Shown here: piece by piece, positions 25,463 to 34,510 of the stretch
Position numbering within the stretch: the first letter of the stretch is position 1
How the letters are laid out: the number at the start of each line of letters is the position of its first letter
Assembly: GCA_004376465.1 (NCBI GenBank)
Contig: SOJU01000281.1
Coordinates: 1 to 47,856, forward strand
DNA from: Anaerolineales bacterium
Lineage (GTDB): Bacteria > Chloroflexota > Anaerolineae > Anaerolineales > E44-bin32
Reading direction: 5' to 3'
Length of the DNA stretch: 47,856 nt
Translations under genes and position numbers: made by a program
Notes under the pieces: generated by a model
Databases searched by the model: none
What the model was told of the DNA's origin: nothing
What the model saw: only the letters and a program-made list of their open reading frames with translations

Positions 25463-26269
25463 ATGATGATTGAACCGAGAATATCTGCAGGCATCGCAGT
25501 TGTTACGGGCGCTTCAAGCGGGATAGGTGAAGCGGCAGCAATGCAGCTCTCTACTGCGGGTTTCCATCTGGTATTAATCGCTCGCCGCCGGGATCGCCTG
25601 GAGAAGCTTCAATCCAAACTCCGGAAATCAGGAGGGCAAGCGGATTTCATCTGCTCAGATCTCAGCCAGGAAGAATCATATTCAGCCATTGCTGATCAGG
25701 TGAAGAATATTGGGGCCCCGATCGATGTCTTGCTAAATAATGCCGGATTCGGCTGGTATGGGTTTGGGGATGAGATGCCATGGAGTGTAGCCAGAAGCAT
25801 GTTAGCGGTTAACGTACAAGCAGTGACGGGTCTTACGCTTCAATTTCTGCCGGAGATGAAAAGAGTAAATCACGGGCATATCATCAATGTCGGTTCAATT
25901 GTTGCCAGTATTCCCAGCCAGGGAGTGGCGCTCTATGGAGCAACCAAAGCGTTTCTCGATGGCTTTACAACTTCACTTTATCGAGAACTTGTGAACACAG
26001 GAGTTAATGTGAGCGTGGTCCGAACAGGAGCGGTCAGGACGCCTTTCTTTAAAAAGGTGGCTGCACACTCCGGGAGTGGTGTTATTCCGTTTCAGCGTCT
26101 TGCAGTTCAGCCAGAGACGGTAGCCCGACGAATTTTGGAGCTTTTGAAGAAACCCAAGCGGGCGATATATGTTCCACGTTTGCTATGGGTGGTCCCCTGG
26201 ATTGAAATGTACTTTGGCTGGTTTATCGATCGTCTTGGACCACGTCTTCTGCGCTCCTCTCGATTTTGA
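25463..26269 (+). CDS. Short-chain dehydrogenase/reductase (SDR)
   Basis: A 268-residue classical SDR that should use NAD(P)H to reduce or oxidise an alcohol/carbonyl. TGASSGIGE (15-23) binds the cofactor; the following ARRRDRLEKL suggests NADPH preference; NNAG is at 92-95; the catalytic triad is Ser145, Tyr158, Lys162 (YGATK). The C-terminal end is basic and hydrophobic, like that of its neighbour. Its stop overlaps the permease fragment by 4 bases, but that fragment is broken, so the overlap is probably accidental. Confidence 0.88.
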   Translation: MMIEPRISAGIAVVTGASSGIGEAAAMQLSTAGFHLVLIARRRDRLEKLQSKLRKSGGQADFICSDLSQEESYSAIADQVKNIGAPIDVLLNNAGFGWYGFGDEMPWSVARSMLAVNVQAVTGLTLQFLPEMKRVNHGHIINVGSIVASIPSQGVALYGATKAFLDGFTTSLYRELVNTGVNVSVVRTGAVRTPFFKKVAAHSGSGVIPFQRLAVQPETVARRILELLKKPKRAIYVPRLLWVVPWIEMYFGWFIDRLGPRLLRSSRF

Positions 26270-26598
26270 TCACGGAAGACCCGGGCAGAATTATTTGCTC
26301 CGAATGTCATCGTGGAATCGATTCTTTGGATGGAGCCCTCCGGGTCCAGGGCTTGATTTTTCGTGAGGCCTTACTCTTAGGGCTTATCGGCGGTGTAATG
26401 GGTGTTTTCATTGCATTTGAATTAATTGCTCTGTTGAACTTAATCCCGATGATCGGCGAGGCTGCTCAACCGATCTGGGCTATTGAGATCTCCGCCCGCG
26501 CCTTCACGGTGGCGCTATTATTAGGATTGATGGGTGGATGGTATCCAGCTCTGAGAGCCACCCGTCTTGAACCGGTAGAGGCGTTGCGTTATGAATGA
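26270..26598 (+). pseudogene. C-terminal fragment of an FtsX/MacB-type ABC permease
   Basis: From about 26365 the frame encodes FREALLLGLIGGVMGV, a further membrane helix, and LMGGWYPALRATRLEPVEALRYE, the typical end of FtsX/MacB-family permeases. A full protein has about 400 residues; only about 80 are present here. The N-terminal membrane helix and large periplasmic domain are missing. The upstream 30 codons do not match the family and seem to be chance coding up to the SDR gene. The remnant belongs with the HlyD-like gene and ATPase remnant downstream. Confidence 0.8.
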
Positions 26599-26653
26599 GG
26601 GTTGGTTCTAGTGAAAGAATTAAATCAAAAATCGAATTTAAGGATGGTTGAAC

Positions 26654-27850
26654 ATGAATAACAAAAGAGCCCTGCGAGCTTTGTATTTTCTGGTGATTAC
26701 AGCGCTTCTCTTTCTTCCCGCGTGCAGTCAAGGCACACCCGACTTAACCGAGGAGCCCAATAGCGGCATTCCAGAGGATTTTCAGCCCATTGTCAGTGCC
26801 ACGGGTATTGTGCTCCCTTCAAAAAGGGTTGTCTTAAGTTTCTCGACTCCAGGCATTGTGGATGAAATCATGGTTGAAGAGGGGGAGGTGGTCGAGAAGG
26901 GAAAAATCCTGATGGCTCTAAAGGGGAGAGAACAGGCCCATGCTGCCCTGGAGACTGCTCGCTTAGAACTCATCCTCGCAAACCAAAGCCTGGATGAGGT
27001 GCACCGCACTTCTGCTCTTATCAGTGCGCAGACGCAGCTTTCCTTTGCGAATGCCCAGGATGCGCTTGAAGATGCAGAGTATAACTGGCGTGTCCAGCAG
27101 GAAGGTAATCGCGCCAGCCAATCCACGATCGACTCTGCGCAAGCTGGCCTCGTGCTTGCGGAGGAGGAGGTCGATCGAGCAAAAGGTAATTATGACCATT
27201 ACTCTGGTCGGCCCGAGGACGACGCCCAACGAGCAATGGCGTTGATCGAGCTATCTTCTGCACGCAGTGCCCGCGATGCCGCGCTCAGGAGGCTTAACTG
27301 GTATTTAGGCTATCCAGATGAGACAGAGCAATCCGTTCTTGATGCCAAGCTTTCTATAAGCGAGGCGGAACTCGGAGTTGCTGAACAGAATTGGGAAAGA
27401 GTTAAGGATGGGCCGGATCCCGACACCATCGAGCGAGCGGAAGCGCGGGTAGCCGCTGCGCAGGCTCATGTAAAAGCGGCTGAGGCCGCCCTCTCTTTGC
27501 TCGTTTTGGAAGCACCTTTCGCCGGGACGGTCAGTGATGTGTACTCACAAGAAAAGGAGTGGGTCGCTCCTGGGCAACCTCTGGTTGTATTGGCAGATTT
27601 ACAAACTCTAAGGGTGGAGACTACAGACCTGAATGAGATTGATGCAGCGCGAATCGAGATCGGCGATTTTGCAACCACCACTTTTGACGCGTTGCCAGAC
27701 ATTGTGGTTGACGGTCAGGTCATTTACATCGCCAGTAAATCGGAGCAGGGCTCGGGCGTGAATTATAAAGTGATCATTGAACTGAATGAAATTCCAGAGA
27801 AAGTCAGGTGGGGGATGACGGCATTTGTCGATATCGAAATTGAGAGTTAA
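26654..27850 (+). CDS. HlyD/MacA-type periplasmic adaptor lipoprotein
   Basis: A 398-residue membrane fusion protein that in an intact system would link an ABC exporter to the outside. The frame opens at a TTG two codons earlier; the ATG at 26654 follows AGGATGG and gives a lipoprotein signal (FLPAC, lipidated Cys24). A lipoyl-like half (FSTPGIVDEIMVEEGEVVEKG) leads into a long alpha-helical hairpin rich in Ala/Glu (about 95-265), and LEAPFAGTVSDVYSQEKEWV completes the lipoyl domain, followed by a beta-barrel. The gene appears intact although its ATPase and permease partners are broken. Confidence 0.88.
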   Translation: MNNKRALRALYFLVITALLFLPACSQGTPDLTEEPNSGIPEDFQPIVSATGIVLPSKRVVLSFSTPGIVDEIMVEEGEVVEKGKILMALKGREQAHAALETARLELILANQSLDEVHRTSALISAQTQLSFANAQDALEDAEYNWRVQQEGNRASQSTIDSAQAGLVLAEEEVDRAKGNYDHYSGRPEDDAQRAMALIELSSARSARDAALRRLNWYLGYPDETEQSVLDAKLSISEAELGVAEQNWERVKDGPDPDTIERAEARVAAAQAHVKAAEAALSLLVLEAPFAGTVSDVYSQEKEWVAPGQPLVVLADLQTLRVETTDLNEIDAARIEIGDFATTTFDALPDIVVDGQVIYIASKSEQGSGVNYKVIIELNEIPEKVRWGMTAFVDIEIES

Positions 27851-27898
27851 TCACGGCGGGGCAGTCATGACATCGTTTAAATGCCCACGTGAGGCTTG

Positions 27899-28143
27899 AT
27901 GATGGATGCTGCTAGAGGTTGGCTAATTGATGTCGACGACTTAGTGTGGGTATATGGTGATGGAGAGAAGATCCGTGCGCTTGACGGGGTCGATATTCGG
28001 GTCATGCATGGAGAACTCTAGCGACCACAGGACCGATTGGCGGCGGAAAAAGTACGCTCCTGAATGTCCTCGGCGCGCTCGATAAGCCCACGAGAGGGTC
28101 GATTTTCATTGGTGGCCCGGATATAGCCAATATCGAGAATTAA
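27899..28143 (+). pseudogene. Frameshifted, truncated ABC transporter ATPase (LolD/MacB type)
   Basis: One frame from 27899/27902 gives a start-like segment ending RALDGVDIRVMHGEL and then TAG. Immediately after, a second frame continues the same protein: a Walker A GPIGGGKSTLLN, then LGALDKPTRGSIFIGG, ending at TAA 28141-28143. Together they match the first 85 or so residues of a LolD-type ATPase; the signature motif, Walker B and the rest (about 150 residues) are absent. So the gene is dead by frameshift plus truncation. Confidence 0.88.
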
Positions 28144-28268
28144 GCCACTTTCCACTTCAGGGTGCAATCGGGAATTGGTCCATCTTGGATTGCTCTTCTT
28201 GCATAGAAAATCTAAAATCACAACTCGAAGTTTGGTTGATTGTTCATGCTGTCAAGGAGTGATCGTCT

Positions 28269-28913
28269 ATGGCTAAACATTTCGTGCTCGTCGCCGGAAA
28301 CATCGGGTCTGGAAAAACATCCCTCACAGAGCGGCTGGGGGAACAGTTAGGTTGGGATACTGCGTACGAATCTGTGGTTGATAATCCGTACCTCGCCGAT
28401 TTCTACGCCGACATGGCCGTCTGGGCTTTTCACCTTAATGTCTTTTTCCTTGGCCACCGCGCTGACCAGCATCTAGCCCTGGCCGACTCTCCCGCGTCGA
28501 CGATTATCGACCGCTCTATATACGAGGACGCGGAGATCTTCGCCCGAGCTGCTCTAAGATTGGGGACGCTTTCTGATCGCGACTATGAGAACTACCGCAA
28601 GGTCTTCGACCTCATCGTGGGGAAATTACCTTCCCCGGACCTCTTGATACATCTGAAGGCGCCCGTGCCTGTTCTGATGGGGCGTATCCAGCAGCGTGCC
28701 AGGGATATGGAATTGGGGATCACCCAGGAGTACCTTGAGCTGCTCGATTCTCTATATGTGGAATGGGTCAACCGCTTCGATATCTGCCCGGTGTTAACGA
28801 TTCGCACGGATGATCTCGATTTCGTCCACCACCCGCGACACCTTGACATCGTGATCAACCGCATCCATGAAAAGTTAACCGGAAAAGAGGAACTTCAGTT
28901 TCCCGATGATTGA
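28269..28913 (+). CDS. Deoxynucleoside kinase (deoxyadenosine/deoxyguanosine kinase type)
   Basis: A 214-residue cytoplasmic kinase of the dNK family that phosphorylates deoxynucleosides for salvage. P-loop GNIGSGKTS is at 10-18; the DRS motif (81-83, within IIDRSIYEDAEIFA) positions substrate and catalytic Glu/Arg; RIQQRARDME is the lid. The closest bacterial relatives act on deoxyadenosine or deoxyguanosine, but specificity cannot be read from the sequence. AAGGAGTGATCGTCT precedes the start. It stands alone. Confidence 0.9.
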   Translation: MAKHFVLVAGNIGSGKTSLTERLGEQLGWDTAYESVVDNPYLADFYADMAVWAFHLNVFFLGHRADQHLALADSPASTIIDRSIYEDAEIFARAALRLGTLSDRDYENYRKVFDLIVGKLPSPDLLIHLKAPVPVLMGRIQQRARDMELGITQEYLELLDSLYVEWVNRFDICPVLTIRTDDLDFVHHPRHLDIVINRIHEKLTGKEELQFPDD

Positions 28914-28969
28914 TCCTTGAGTTTTCTGGAATTTCGATCCGGAAGGCTCTTTTCACCCCCCCCTGCGAC

Positions 28970-28999
28970 TTTACAGCCTTTTTACAACCTAGATATGAT
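28970..28999 (+). promoter_or_regulatory. Promoter of the DUF5666 gene
   Basis: TTTACA (28970-28975), 18-base spacer, TATGAT (28994-28999). The implied leader is about 50 bases and ends in AAGGAGGT before the ATG at 29056. Confidence 0.55.
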
Positions 29000-29055
29000 C
29001 CTTTCGCGTACTTCCTTGAAACTATGTGTGTATTCAAATTTGAAGGAGGTTAGCG

Positions 29056-30228
29056 ATGTTTACAAAATGGACGAGGATCATTCTGGTGACTGTTGCTCTT
29101 ACTTTGGGATTAGTCGGGATTGCCTATGCCGAAGGTGATGCACCGGATGACCAAACCCGAGTTGCAGGGGTTATTCTCAACGTGGATTTCCCCGGAAATA
29201 CGTTCGCGGTCCGCACGCTCAGTGGAACCGATGTGCACGTGCATGTCACGGGTAATACCGAGTATCGAAGCCGCGACGGCTCTATTCAAGGATTTGAGGA
29301 TTTAGCCGTTGATATGCGCACCATCGTCGTCGGCCAGGAGCGTGGTGATGGGGCAATAAACGCTTCCGCAGTATTCGCGGCCACTCCCGAAGAGTTGCCC
29401 GACATAATGCGCTTGAAGGGCGAGGTTAACGGTGTAGGTGATAGCTACTTTACGCTCCTCACGGAGGATGGGCGCAGTCTGACAATTAACGTCATCGATC
29501 GCACCCGCTTCCGCAGCCGTGATGGGGAGGTGACTGCGCTGAGCGATCTAGAGCCTGGTATGACCGCCCTCGTAACTGCCGTGGATACGGAAGATAACGG
29601 CATCGTCGCCCTCGTTGTGGCGGCAGGGACTCCCGGTGGAGATATCCGCGACCGCATTTTCCGCACCACAGGTGAGATCACAGGGGTTGTCCCTGGACAG
29701 GAGACCTTCACCGTTCAATCAAATGAAGGCGAGAGCATCACGTTCGTCAACGGCGAGCGGGCGAAATTCAGGAGCCGCGATGGATCGGTAACTGGGATCC
29801 ATGATCTTAAGCAGGGGATGCTCACCATGGTAGGCGCGATTAAGATGGAAGATGGAACCAATCAAGCTCTGGTCGTGATGGTCGGAAATCCTGAAGACCG
29901 CCCTGAGCGCCCCAATGTCGTCAGCCCTTCTGGAAAGATCGTCTCGCTTGGGGGAAATTCCCTAACGATCGAGACTCGTTCCGGAGAGCAGAAGAGTTTT
30001 TCCGTGGATGGTTCGACCAAATACAAATCTCGAGATGGAAGTGTAAGTGGCTTCGGTGATCTCGAGGTGGGAATGGCTGCAATCGTCGTGGGAAGTGATC
30101 TTGGCAATGGCGAATTACTCGCCTTAGTTGTGGGCGCGGGCAATATTCCGACAGAGAGGCCTGAGCGGATGGGCGATGTTCGCCCGGAGGTGCTGCGGGA
30201 ACGTCCCCCGGTCTCGCAGACGGGTTAG
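29056..30228 (+). CDS. Secreted protein with four DUF5666-like repeats
   Basis: A 390-residue exported protein. The signal peptide 1-25 ends AYA before Glu26. The mature part contains four tandem units of roughly 85 residues, each with a K/R-SRDG-S/E core (71-76, 153-158, 239-244, 324-329), followed by a DL-x-x-GM segment and a hydrophobic strand such as ALVVAAG. This matches DUF5666, a beta-rich extracellular domain of unknown function. The C-terminus is Arg/Pro-rich (about 365-390). It is a single-gene unit with its own promoter and a strong terminator, so it may be well expressed. Confidence 0.85.
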   Translation: MFTKWTRIILVTVALTLGLVGIAYAEGDAPDDQTRVAGVILNVDFPGNTFAVRTLSGTDVHVHVTGNTEYRSRDGSIQGFEDLAVDMRTIVVGQERGDGAINASAVFAATPEELPDIMRLKGEVNGVGDSYFTLLTEDGRSLTINVIDRTRFRSRDGEVTALSDLEPGMTALVTAVDTEDNGIVALVVAAGTPGGDIRDRIFRTTGEITGVVPGQETFTVQSNEGESITFVNGERAKFRSRDGSVTGIHDLKQGMLTMVGAIKMEDGTNQALVVMVGNPEDRPERPNVVSPSGKIVSLGGNSLTIETRSGEQKSFSVDGSTKYKSRDGSVSGFGDLEVGMAAIVVGSDLGNGELLALVVGAGNIPTERPERMGDVRPEVLRERPPVSQTG

Positions 30229-30270
30229 TGCCAAAACCCTAAACCGGCTATACACAGCTTGTTATAACGA

Positions 30271-30307
30271 AAATCCTGTGGGTGCAGACCCACAGGATTT
30301 TTTTTAG
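30271..30307 (+). terminator. Strong terminator after the DUF5666 gene
   Basis: AAATCCTGTGGGT (30271-30283) and ACCCACAGGATTT (30288-30300) form a perfect 13-bp stem with loop GCAG, followed by an uninterrupted T run. It may also stop minus-strand transcription from the endonuclease-like gene. Confidence 0.93.
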
Positions 30308-30451
30308 GTAAGAGAGATGCTGGAATAACAACTGTGGACAGAGATGTATGAACCACCTGGAGCGATTGCTCGCCTTGCTTCTTGGCCCATTTTCGATAGG
30401 GATCGTATGAGCATCACGAAGAAAAACCAGGGTCGGGGGAAAAGGGTTCCC

Positions 30452-31297
30452 CTAGACCTTCTTCCAGACCTCCATGATATGCAGCGCGTCAACATCCATA
30501 TCTTGTGGGCTTTCGCACAGGACCCGACCCCCGCAATTAAATGTGTTGAGCGCCCGGAGTAGAACATCGAGATTGAAATCCGAATCTTTTAGCATCAGGT
30601 GATTTTTTTCACCCTTTGGCCCGAACTCGATACCAGAAAGGTGGCAGTGGAGGCGTGTGAGAGCCTGCTTCCCAAGGTAGTCCTCATAGCGCTCAAGAAT
30701 TTCTACCCATTCAGCGTATGAATTGATTGAGCCGTCCCCAGCTCGTGCATGCAGGTGAGCAAAATCAAGACAGGGCTCGACGCCTTCGATCTCTTTCGAT
30801 AATACGAGCGTGTCATCGAGTGATCCTAACAGGGCGCCCTTTCCCATCGTCTCAGGCCGCAGCACAACCAGATTCCCCTGATTGCGTAGTTCATCGAGAC
30901 AATCCCGCAACCTCTGGATTGCAAGGGGCAAGACATCCTCGGGAGGTTGACCGAAGTAGGAGCCGGGATGAAAAACGATATCCGTCGCTCCAGCGAGGTT
31001 CCCATAGAAGGCGGCATCCATCAGACGCTTCCGACCCTTTGGCCACTCCTCCTTATCGGCATTTAGATTAATGTAGTATGGCGCGTGTACGCTGAGGTGC
31101 ACTCCCAATTCGTCAGCGGTTTTCTTAATTGCCGCGCAAGTTTTCTCAGAAACTCTCACAGAGCGGACCCATCCAATCTCGAACGCAAGGAGTTCAAGTT
31201 TAGCAAGATGACGGATCGTGCCGATGGTCCCTCCAGGTTTCTTGGGGGTAGAGCGGGGCGTTCCGACGGTTCCAAATACAAAATCTGTATATGCCAA
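30452..31297 (-). CDS. Endonuclease IV-like TIM-barrel protein
   Basis: A 281-residue AP-endonuclease-2 superfamily protein. The metal ligands of endonuclease IV appear in register: His71 (HAPYY), His110 (FHPGS), Glu149 (RPETMGK), Asp178 and His181 (LDFAHLHAR), His219 (HCHLSG), His233 and Glu262 (CESP). The usual Asp two residues before the last His is replaced by Lys231, giving GEKNHL. Function is therefore either abasic-site repair or an isomerase-type relative; the many conserved ligands favour a DNA repair nuclease. It lies 126 bases downstream of the histidine kinase on the same strand. Confidence 0.8.
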   Translation of the reverse strand: MAYTDFVFGTVGTPRSTPKKPGGTIGTIRHLAKLELLAFEIGWVRSVRVSEKTCAAIKKTADELGVHLSVHAPYYINLNADKEEWPKGRKRLMDAAFYGNLAGATDIVFHPGSYFGQPPEDVLPLAIQRLRDCLDELRNQGNLVVLRPETMGKGALLGSLDDTLVLSKEIEGVEPCLDFAHLHARAGDGSINSYAEWVEILERYEDYLGKQALTRLHCHLSGIEFGPKGEKNHLMLKDSDFNLDVLLRALNTFNCGGRVLCESPQDMDVDALHIMEVWKKV

Positions 31298-31423
31298 GTT
31301 TATCCATCCTTAGTTGATCTTAGGCGAGCCGGTAACCAGCGGGTGATTACGGGTTCCAATTGGATGCATGGAAACCAAGAAGTTTCTTTTTCGGGAAGGA
31401 TGTTCTTCCGCTTGAGGGGTAAA

Positions 31424-33979
31424 TTACTCGTTTTCTTTACGGAGCGATCCGGTTTTCGGGGTTTGCTCGCGCGGTATGGAGAAACTGAATGTGCTCCCCT
31501 CGTCCTCCTTGCTCGTAACCCAAATCCGACCTCCGTGCTGCTCGACGACTGTTTTGGCGAGAGCCAGGCCGAGCCCCGTACCATCGATAGGATTATTCGG
31601 ATCCATTACTGTAACCCGCCCGCGGAAGAGGTGATCGAATACGCGGGGTATTTCGTCCTCGGGGATGCCCGGCCCGTCGTCGATTACGCTGATAATGACC
31701 TCATCCCCATCCAAGCGAACTTTTATCTCGATCCGTGCTTCATCCCCACTGTATTTTATCGAGTTGCTTAAGAGATTCGATATGACTGAGCTCAAGCGGT
31801 TAACGTGACCCACGATCAACAGCGTTTCATCGGGCGGTTCGTAAATGATGGTTTGTTTCTTAGCATCGAAGAGAGGTTGTAAATCTTTGATTGTGTTAAG
31901 GATTAAATCGTGAATACGAAAGGGCTCATAGGCGATGTTAGAGGTTGACTCCACGCGGATTGTTTCCAGCAAACCGCTTATGAGATTTGTCATACTGTCA
32001 GTTGCGCGCTGCATCATGTTAAGCGCCTTGCGTTGCTGGTCGCTCAATTCGGCATCATTGAGCAAATCTGCCCCCAGACGAATTGCGTTGAGCGGGTTCT
32101 TTAAATCGTGGGCGGCGGTGCCAAGAAGTTGAGAGCGCATTCGATCGATCTGCTTGAGTGCGGTGATATCCTGCATAACCGCAACCCGCCCAACATCTTT
32201 GATTTCGCTGATCGTCGCATAGAGAACTCGTTCAGTGGGTGTCGTCACTTCGATACTCGTTGGAAAGGTGATTTCATCTTCCATTAGAAGTTCACCAAGT
32301 GGGTGATCGACGAAAATCTCAGATGCGAAGCGATCTTTTGCCAGGGCAGGGTTAATTCGAAAGACTTGTCCTGCAGTTTGATTTACCAGAATGATGCGAC
32401 CGCTGACATCCGTCAGAACTACAGCATCCGCTGTTTCCACCAATGTGGCCTCAAGGCGCGAGCGCTCATCCGCCACACCCTGGAACAAACCGGCATTCTC
32501 GAGGGAAACGGCAGCCCAAGAAGAAACCGAAGTTAGCAGTTGCTGGTCTGTTTCTGTAAATGCACCGCGAGGGTGATTGATGGCTTGGATCGCCCCCATC
32601 ACCTCACCTCGCTGTTGAAGTGGAACGCAAAGTACCGATGTGGTTAGAATGCCCGTTTGCCCGTCGATCGCGCTCTGATATAGGGGGTTTGTGCGAACAT
32701 CATTCACAATCAAAGGGCTATTATTACGAGTGACCCATCCAGCGATTCCCTCTTCCAGTCGAATGGCCACATCTCGAATTCTCATCCGTGCGCCACCACT
32801 GGCTTTTAACATCAATCTCTCTTTGTCGTCGTCGAGCAGGAAGAGAACGACCGCTTCCGCTTTCAAGAGATTCTGGGATTGCTCCATCGCTTTTTGGAGA
32901 GCGACTTCCAGGTCAAGTGTGGAGGTCATCTCCTTGCCGATTACACTTAATTCCTGTAACTGGATGGCTCGGGCTTCTGCTGTTTCGAAGTGGATCGCAT
33001 CCTGGATTCCGACAGTCCCGATATTGATAATCGCCTGAGCGAGTTCCAGCTCCTGCTCATCTAAATCGTGCCCTCCCTTGTTGTAGAGAAGGCGGACCAA
33101 CCCCAGGGTTTCTTTGCGAGTGGCTAGTGGAAAAATCGCTGCGGTGGAGATCCCTTCCGCTTCTAGCATTGCGATATCTTTCGCGGAACCCGAAGGTGGG
33201 GTGAGGCTTATGATCTCGGGTTTGAGTTCTTTTTGCACCTTCTGGTGGACTGGGTAATCCGGCATTTTATCCGCCACAAGAGAAACCACAGTTTGCTGCA
33301 TCGATTTCCCTAGCTGTTGTCGGAAACGGTACGTCTCACCCTTGCCCTCGTCGAAGGCGAATATTTCACAGGTGTCGGCTGATGTCGCTTTTAACAGGTG
33401 AGCTGCGGTCTGCTTGATGGCTTCCTGCCGATCCAGTGTGCCAGTGATGGCATGGCTGGCCTGGTAAAGCAGAGAAAGCTTATGCAGTAGGAAGCTCTGG
33501 CTTGTGGTTTGTTGGGCTAGGGTAAATATCTCTGCTGCACGCGAGGCCAGGACTTCCAGTGTTTCTAAATCTTGTTCGCTGTACGGATCGGGTTCATCTA
33601 TTGCGGTAAAAAGCAAACCGATGATCTTGTCGTCACTCAAGCAAGGCGCACAGGCGACAGCGCCGGGGGCAAGGGGTAGGCCGAGTGATCCGCTCTCGCC
33701 ATTCGTGGAAATTCCGCGCTTCGAAGAGAAGACTTCCAGCAAGAGAGGATGGTCGGAGCCGAGTGCAACCCGACCGAGGTCGCGCAGTGGCAGACCGTGA
33801 GCGAAGCGAGGTGTATATCCCGCCTCCGTTTTATCGATATCATAAAGTGCGGCTCGGTCTGCAGAGACCAATTCGCACGTTAGGAGAAGCAGGCTGGTCA
33901 GAGCCTGCATCGGGTTGTTGATATCGAATGAACTCGTAGCTGCTTGATAAAGATTTCCGCGCAGTTCCGTTGATTCCAT
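31424..33979 (-). CDS. Cytosolic multi-GAF/PAS sensor histidine kinase
   Basis: An 851-residue soluble sensor kinase without membrane helices. Three GAF-like domains (about 24-155, 178-330, 352-497) are followed by a PAS domain (about 509-605), a HisKA domain with phospho-acceptor His624 (AAHDLKNPL), and an ATPase domain with N box NLLSNSIKYS (about 734-743), G1 DDGPGIP (767-773) and G2 GTGLGLA (800-806). The signal cannot be deduced; GAF pairs often bind nucleotides, tetrapyrroles or iron. No response regulator is adjacent, so it is an orphan kinase here. Confidence 0.92.
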   Translation of the reverse strand: MESTELRGNLYQAATSSFDINNPMQALTSLLLLTCELVSADRAALYDIDKTEAGYTPRFAHGLPLRDLGRVALGSDHPLLLEVFSSKRGISTNGESGSLGLPLAPGAVACAPCLSDDKIIGLLFTAIDEPDPYSEQDLETLEVLASRAAEIFTLAQQTTSQSFLLHKLSLLYQASHAITGTLDRQEAIKQTAAHLLKATSADTCEIFAFDEGKGETYRFRQQLGKSMQQTVVSLVADKMPDYPVHQKVQKELKPEIISLTPPSGSAKDIAMLEAEGISTAAIFPLATRKETLGLVRLLYNKGGHDLDEQELELAQAIINIGTVGIQDAIHFETAEARAIQLQELSVIGKEMTSTLDLEVALQKAMEQSQNLLKAEAVVLFLLDDDKERLMLKASGGARMRIRDVAIRLEEGIAGWVTRNNSPLIVNDVRTNPLYQSAIDGQTGILTTSVLCVPLQQRGEVMGAIQAINHPRGAFTETDQQLLTSVSSWAAVSLENAGLFQGVADERSRLEATLVETADAVVLTDVSGRIILVNQTAGQVFRINPALAKDRFASEIFVDHPLGELLMEDEITFPTSIEVTTPTERVLYATISEIKDVGRVAVMQDITALKQIDRMRSQLLGTAAHDLKNPLNAIRLGADLLNDAELSDQQRKALNMMQRATDSMTNLISGLLETIRVESTSNIAYEPFRIHDLILNTIKDLQPLFDAKKQTIIYEPPDETLLIVGHVNRLSSVISNLLSNSIKYSGDEARIEIKVRLDGDEVIISVIDDGPGIPEDEIPRVFDHLFRGRVTVMDPNNPIDGTGLGLALAKTVVEQHGGRIWVTSKEDEGSTFSFSIPREQTPKTGSLRKENE

Positions 33980-34114
33980 GTGTTGGTGCCCTGAGAAGTA
34001 AATTAAGGTTGGATTGACTCGACATCACGAATTATGGCATAGATCAACCTACCCTGCAATGAACATAAAGTTCTATCGGCGCTGGCTGCGTATCATTATT
34101 GAGATGGGTTCGGA

Positions 34115-34510
34115 TTAAAGGAGCGAGGTGATTTTAATGATTAGCGGGGGACCAAGAATGAGAAGCCCCACGAGAATGGCGACGAGTGAGGAAATCAAGA
34201 CTGCTGCGGCACCGACATCTTTTCCGACCCGAGCAAGTGGGTGAATCTCGGGGCTTGCCAGGTCGACGATGGCTTCGAGTGCTGTATTTAGAAATTCCGA
34301 GACCCAGACTAATCCAATCGTTACAAGGAGAATCGCCCCAGAGAGCCTGTCTAGACCCACCCAAATCGCAACTGTAAAAACAAGTATTGTAGCCACGGCG
34401 TGAAGCCAGGCATTTCGCTGAGTGCGAATAACGTGCAGCCAGCCTGCAAATGCGTGCTGGAAGGAGGCAAGACGGGATTGGGCTCTCTTGGGAGATGTCA
34501 TCCGGTTCAT
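34115..34510 (-). CDS. dgkA: Diacylglycerol/undecaprenol kinase family protein
   Basis: A 131-residue integral membrane kinase. The start at 34510 overlaps the ybeY stop (ATGA); a longer upstream frame would overlap ybeY further. Three membrane helices, and the signature VSEFLNTALEAIVDLASPE followed by VGKDVGAAAVLISS, mark the DgkA/UdpK family. Gram-positive-like members phosphorylate undecaprenol, recycling the lipid carrier used by MraY; which substrate applies here is not shown by the sequence. Confidence 0.92.
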   Translation of the reverse strand: MNRMTSPKRAQSRLASFQHAFAGWLHVIRTQRNAWLHAVATILVFTVAIWVGLDRLSGAILLVTIGLVWVSEFLNTALEAIVDLASPEIHPLARVGKDVGAAAVLISSLVAILVGLLILGPPLIIKITSLL

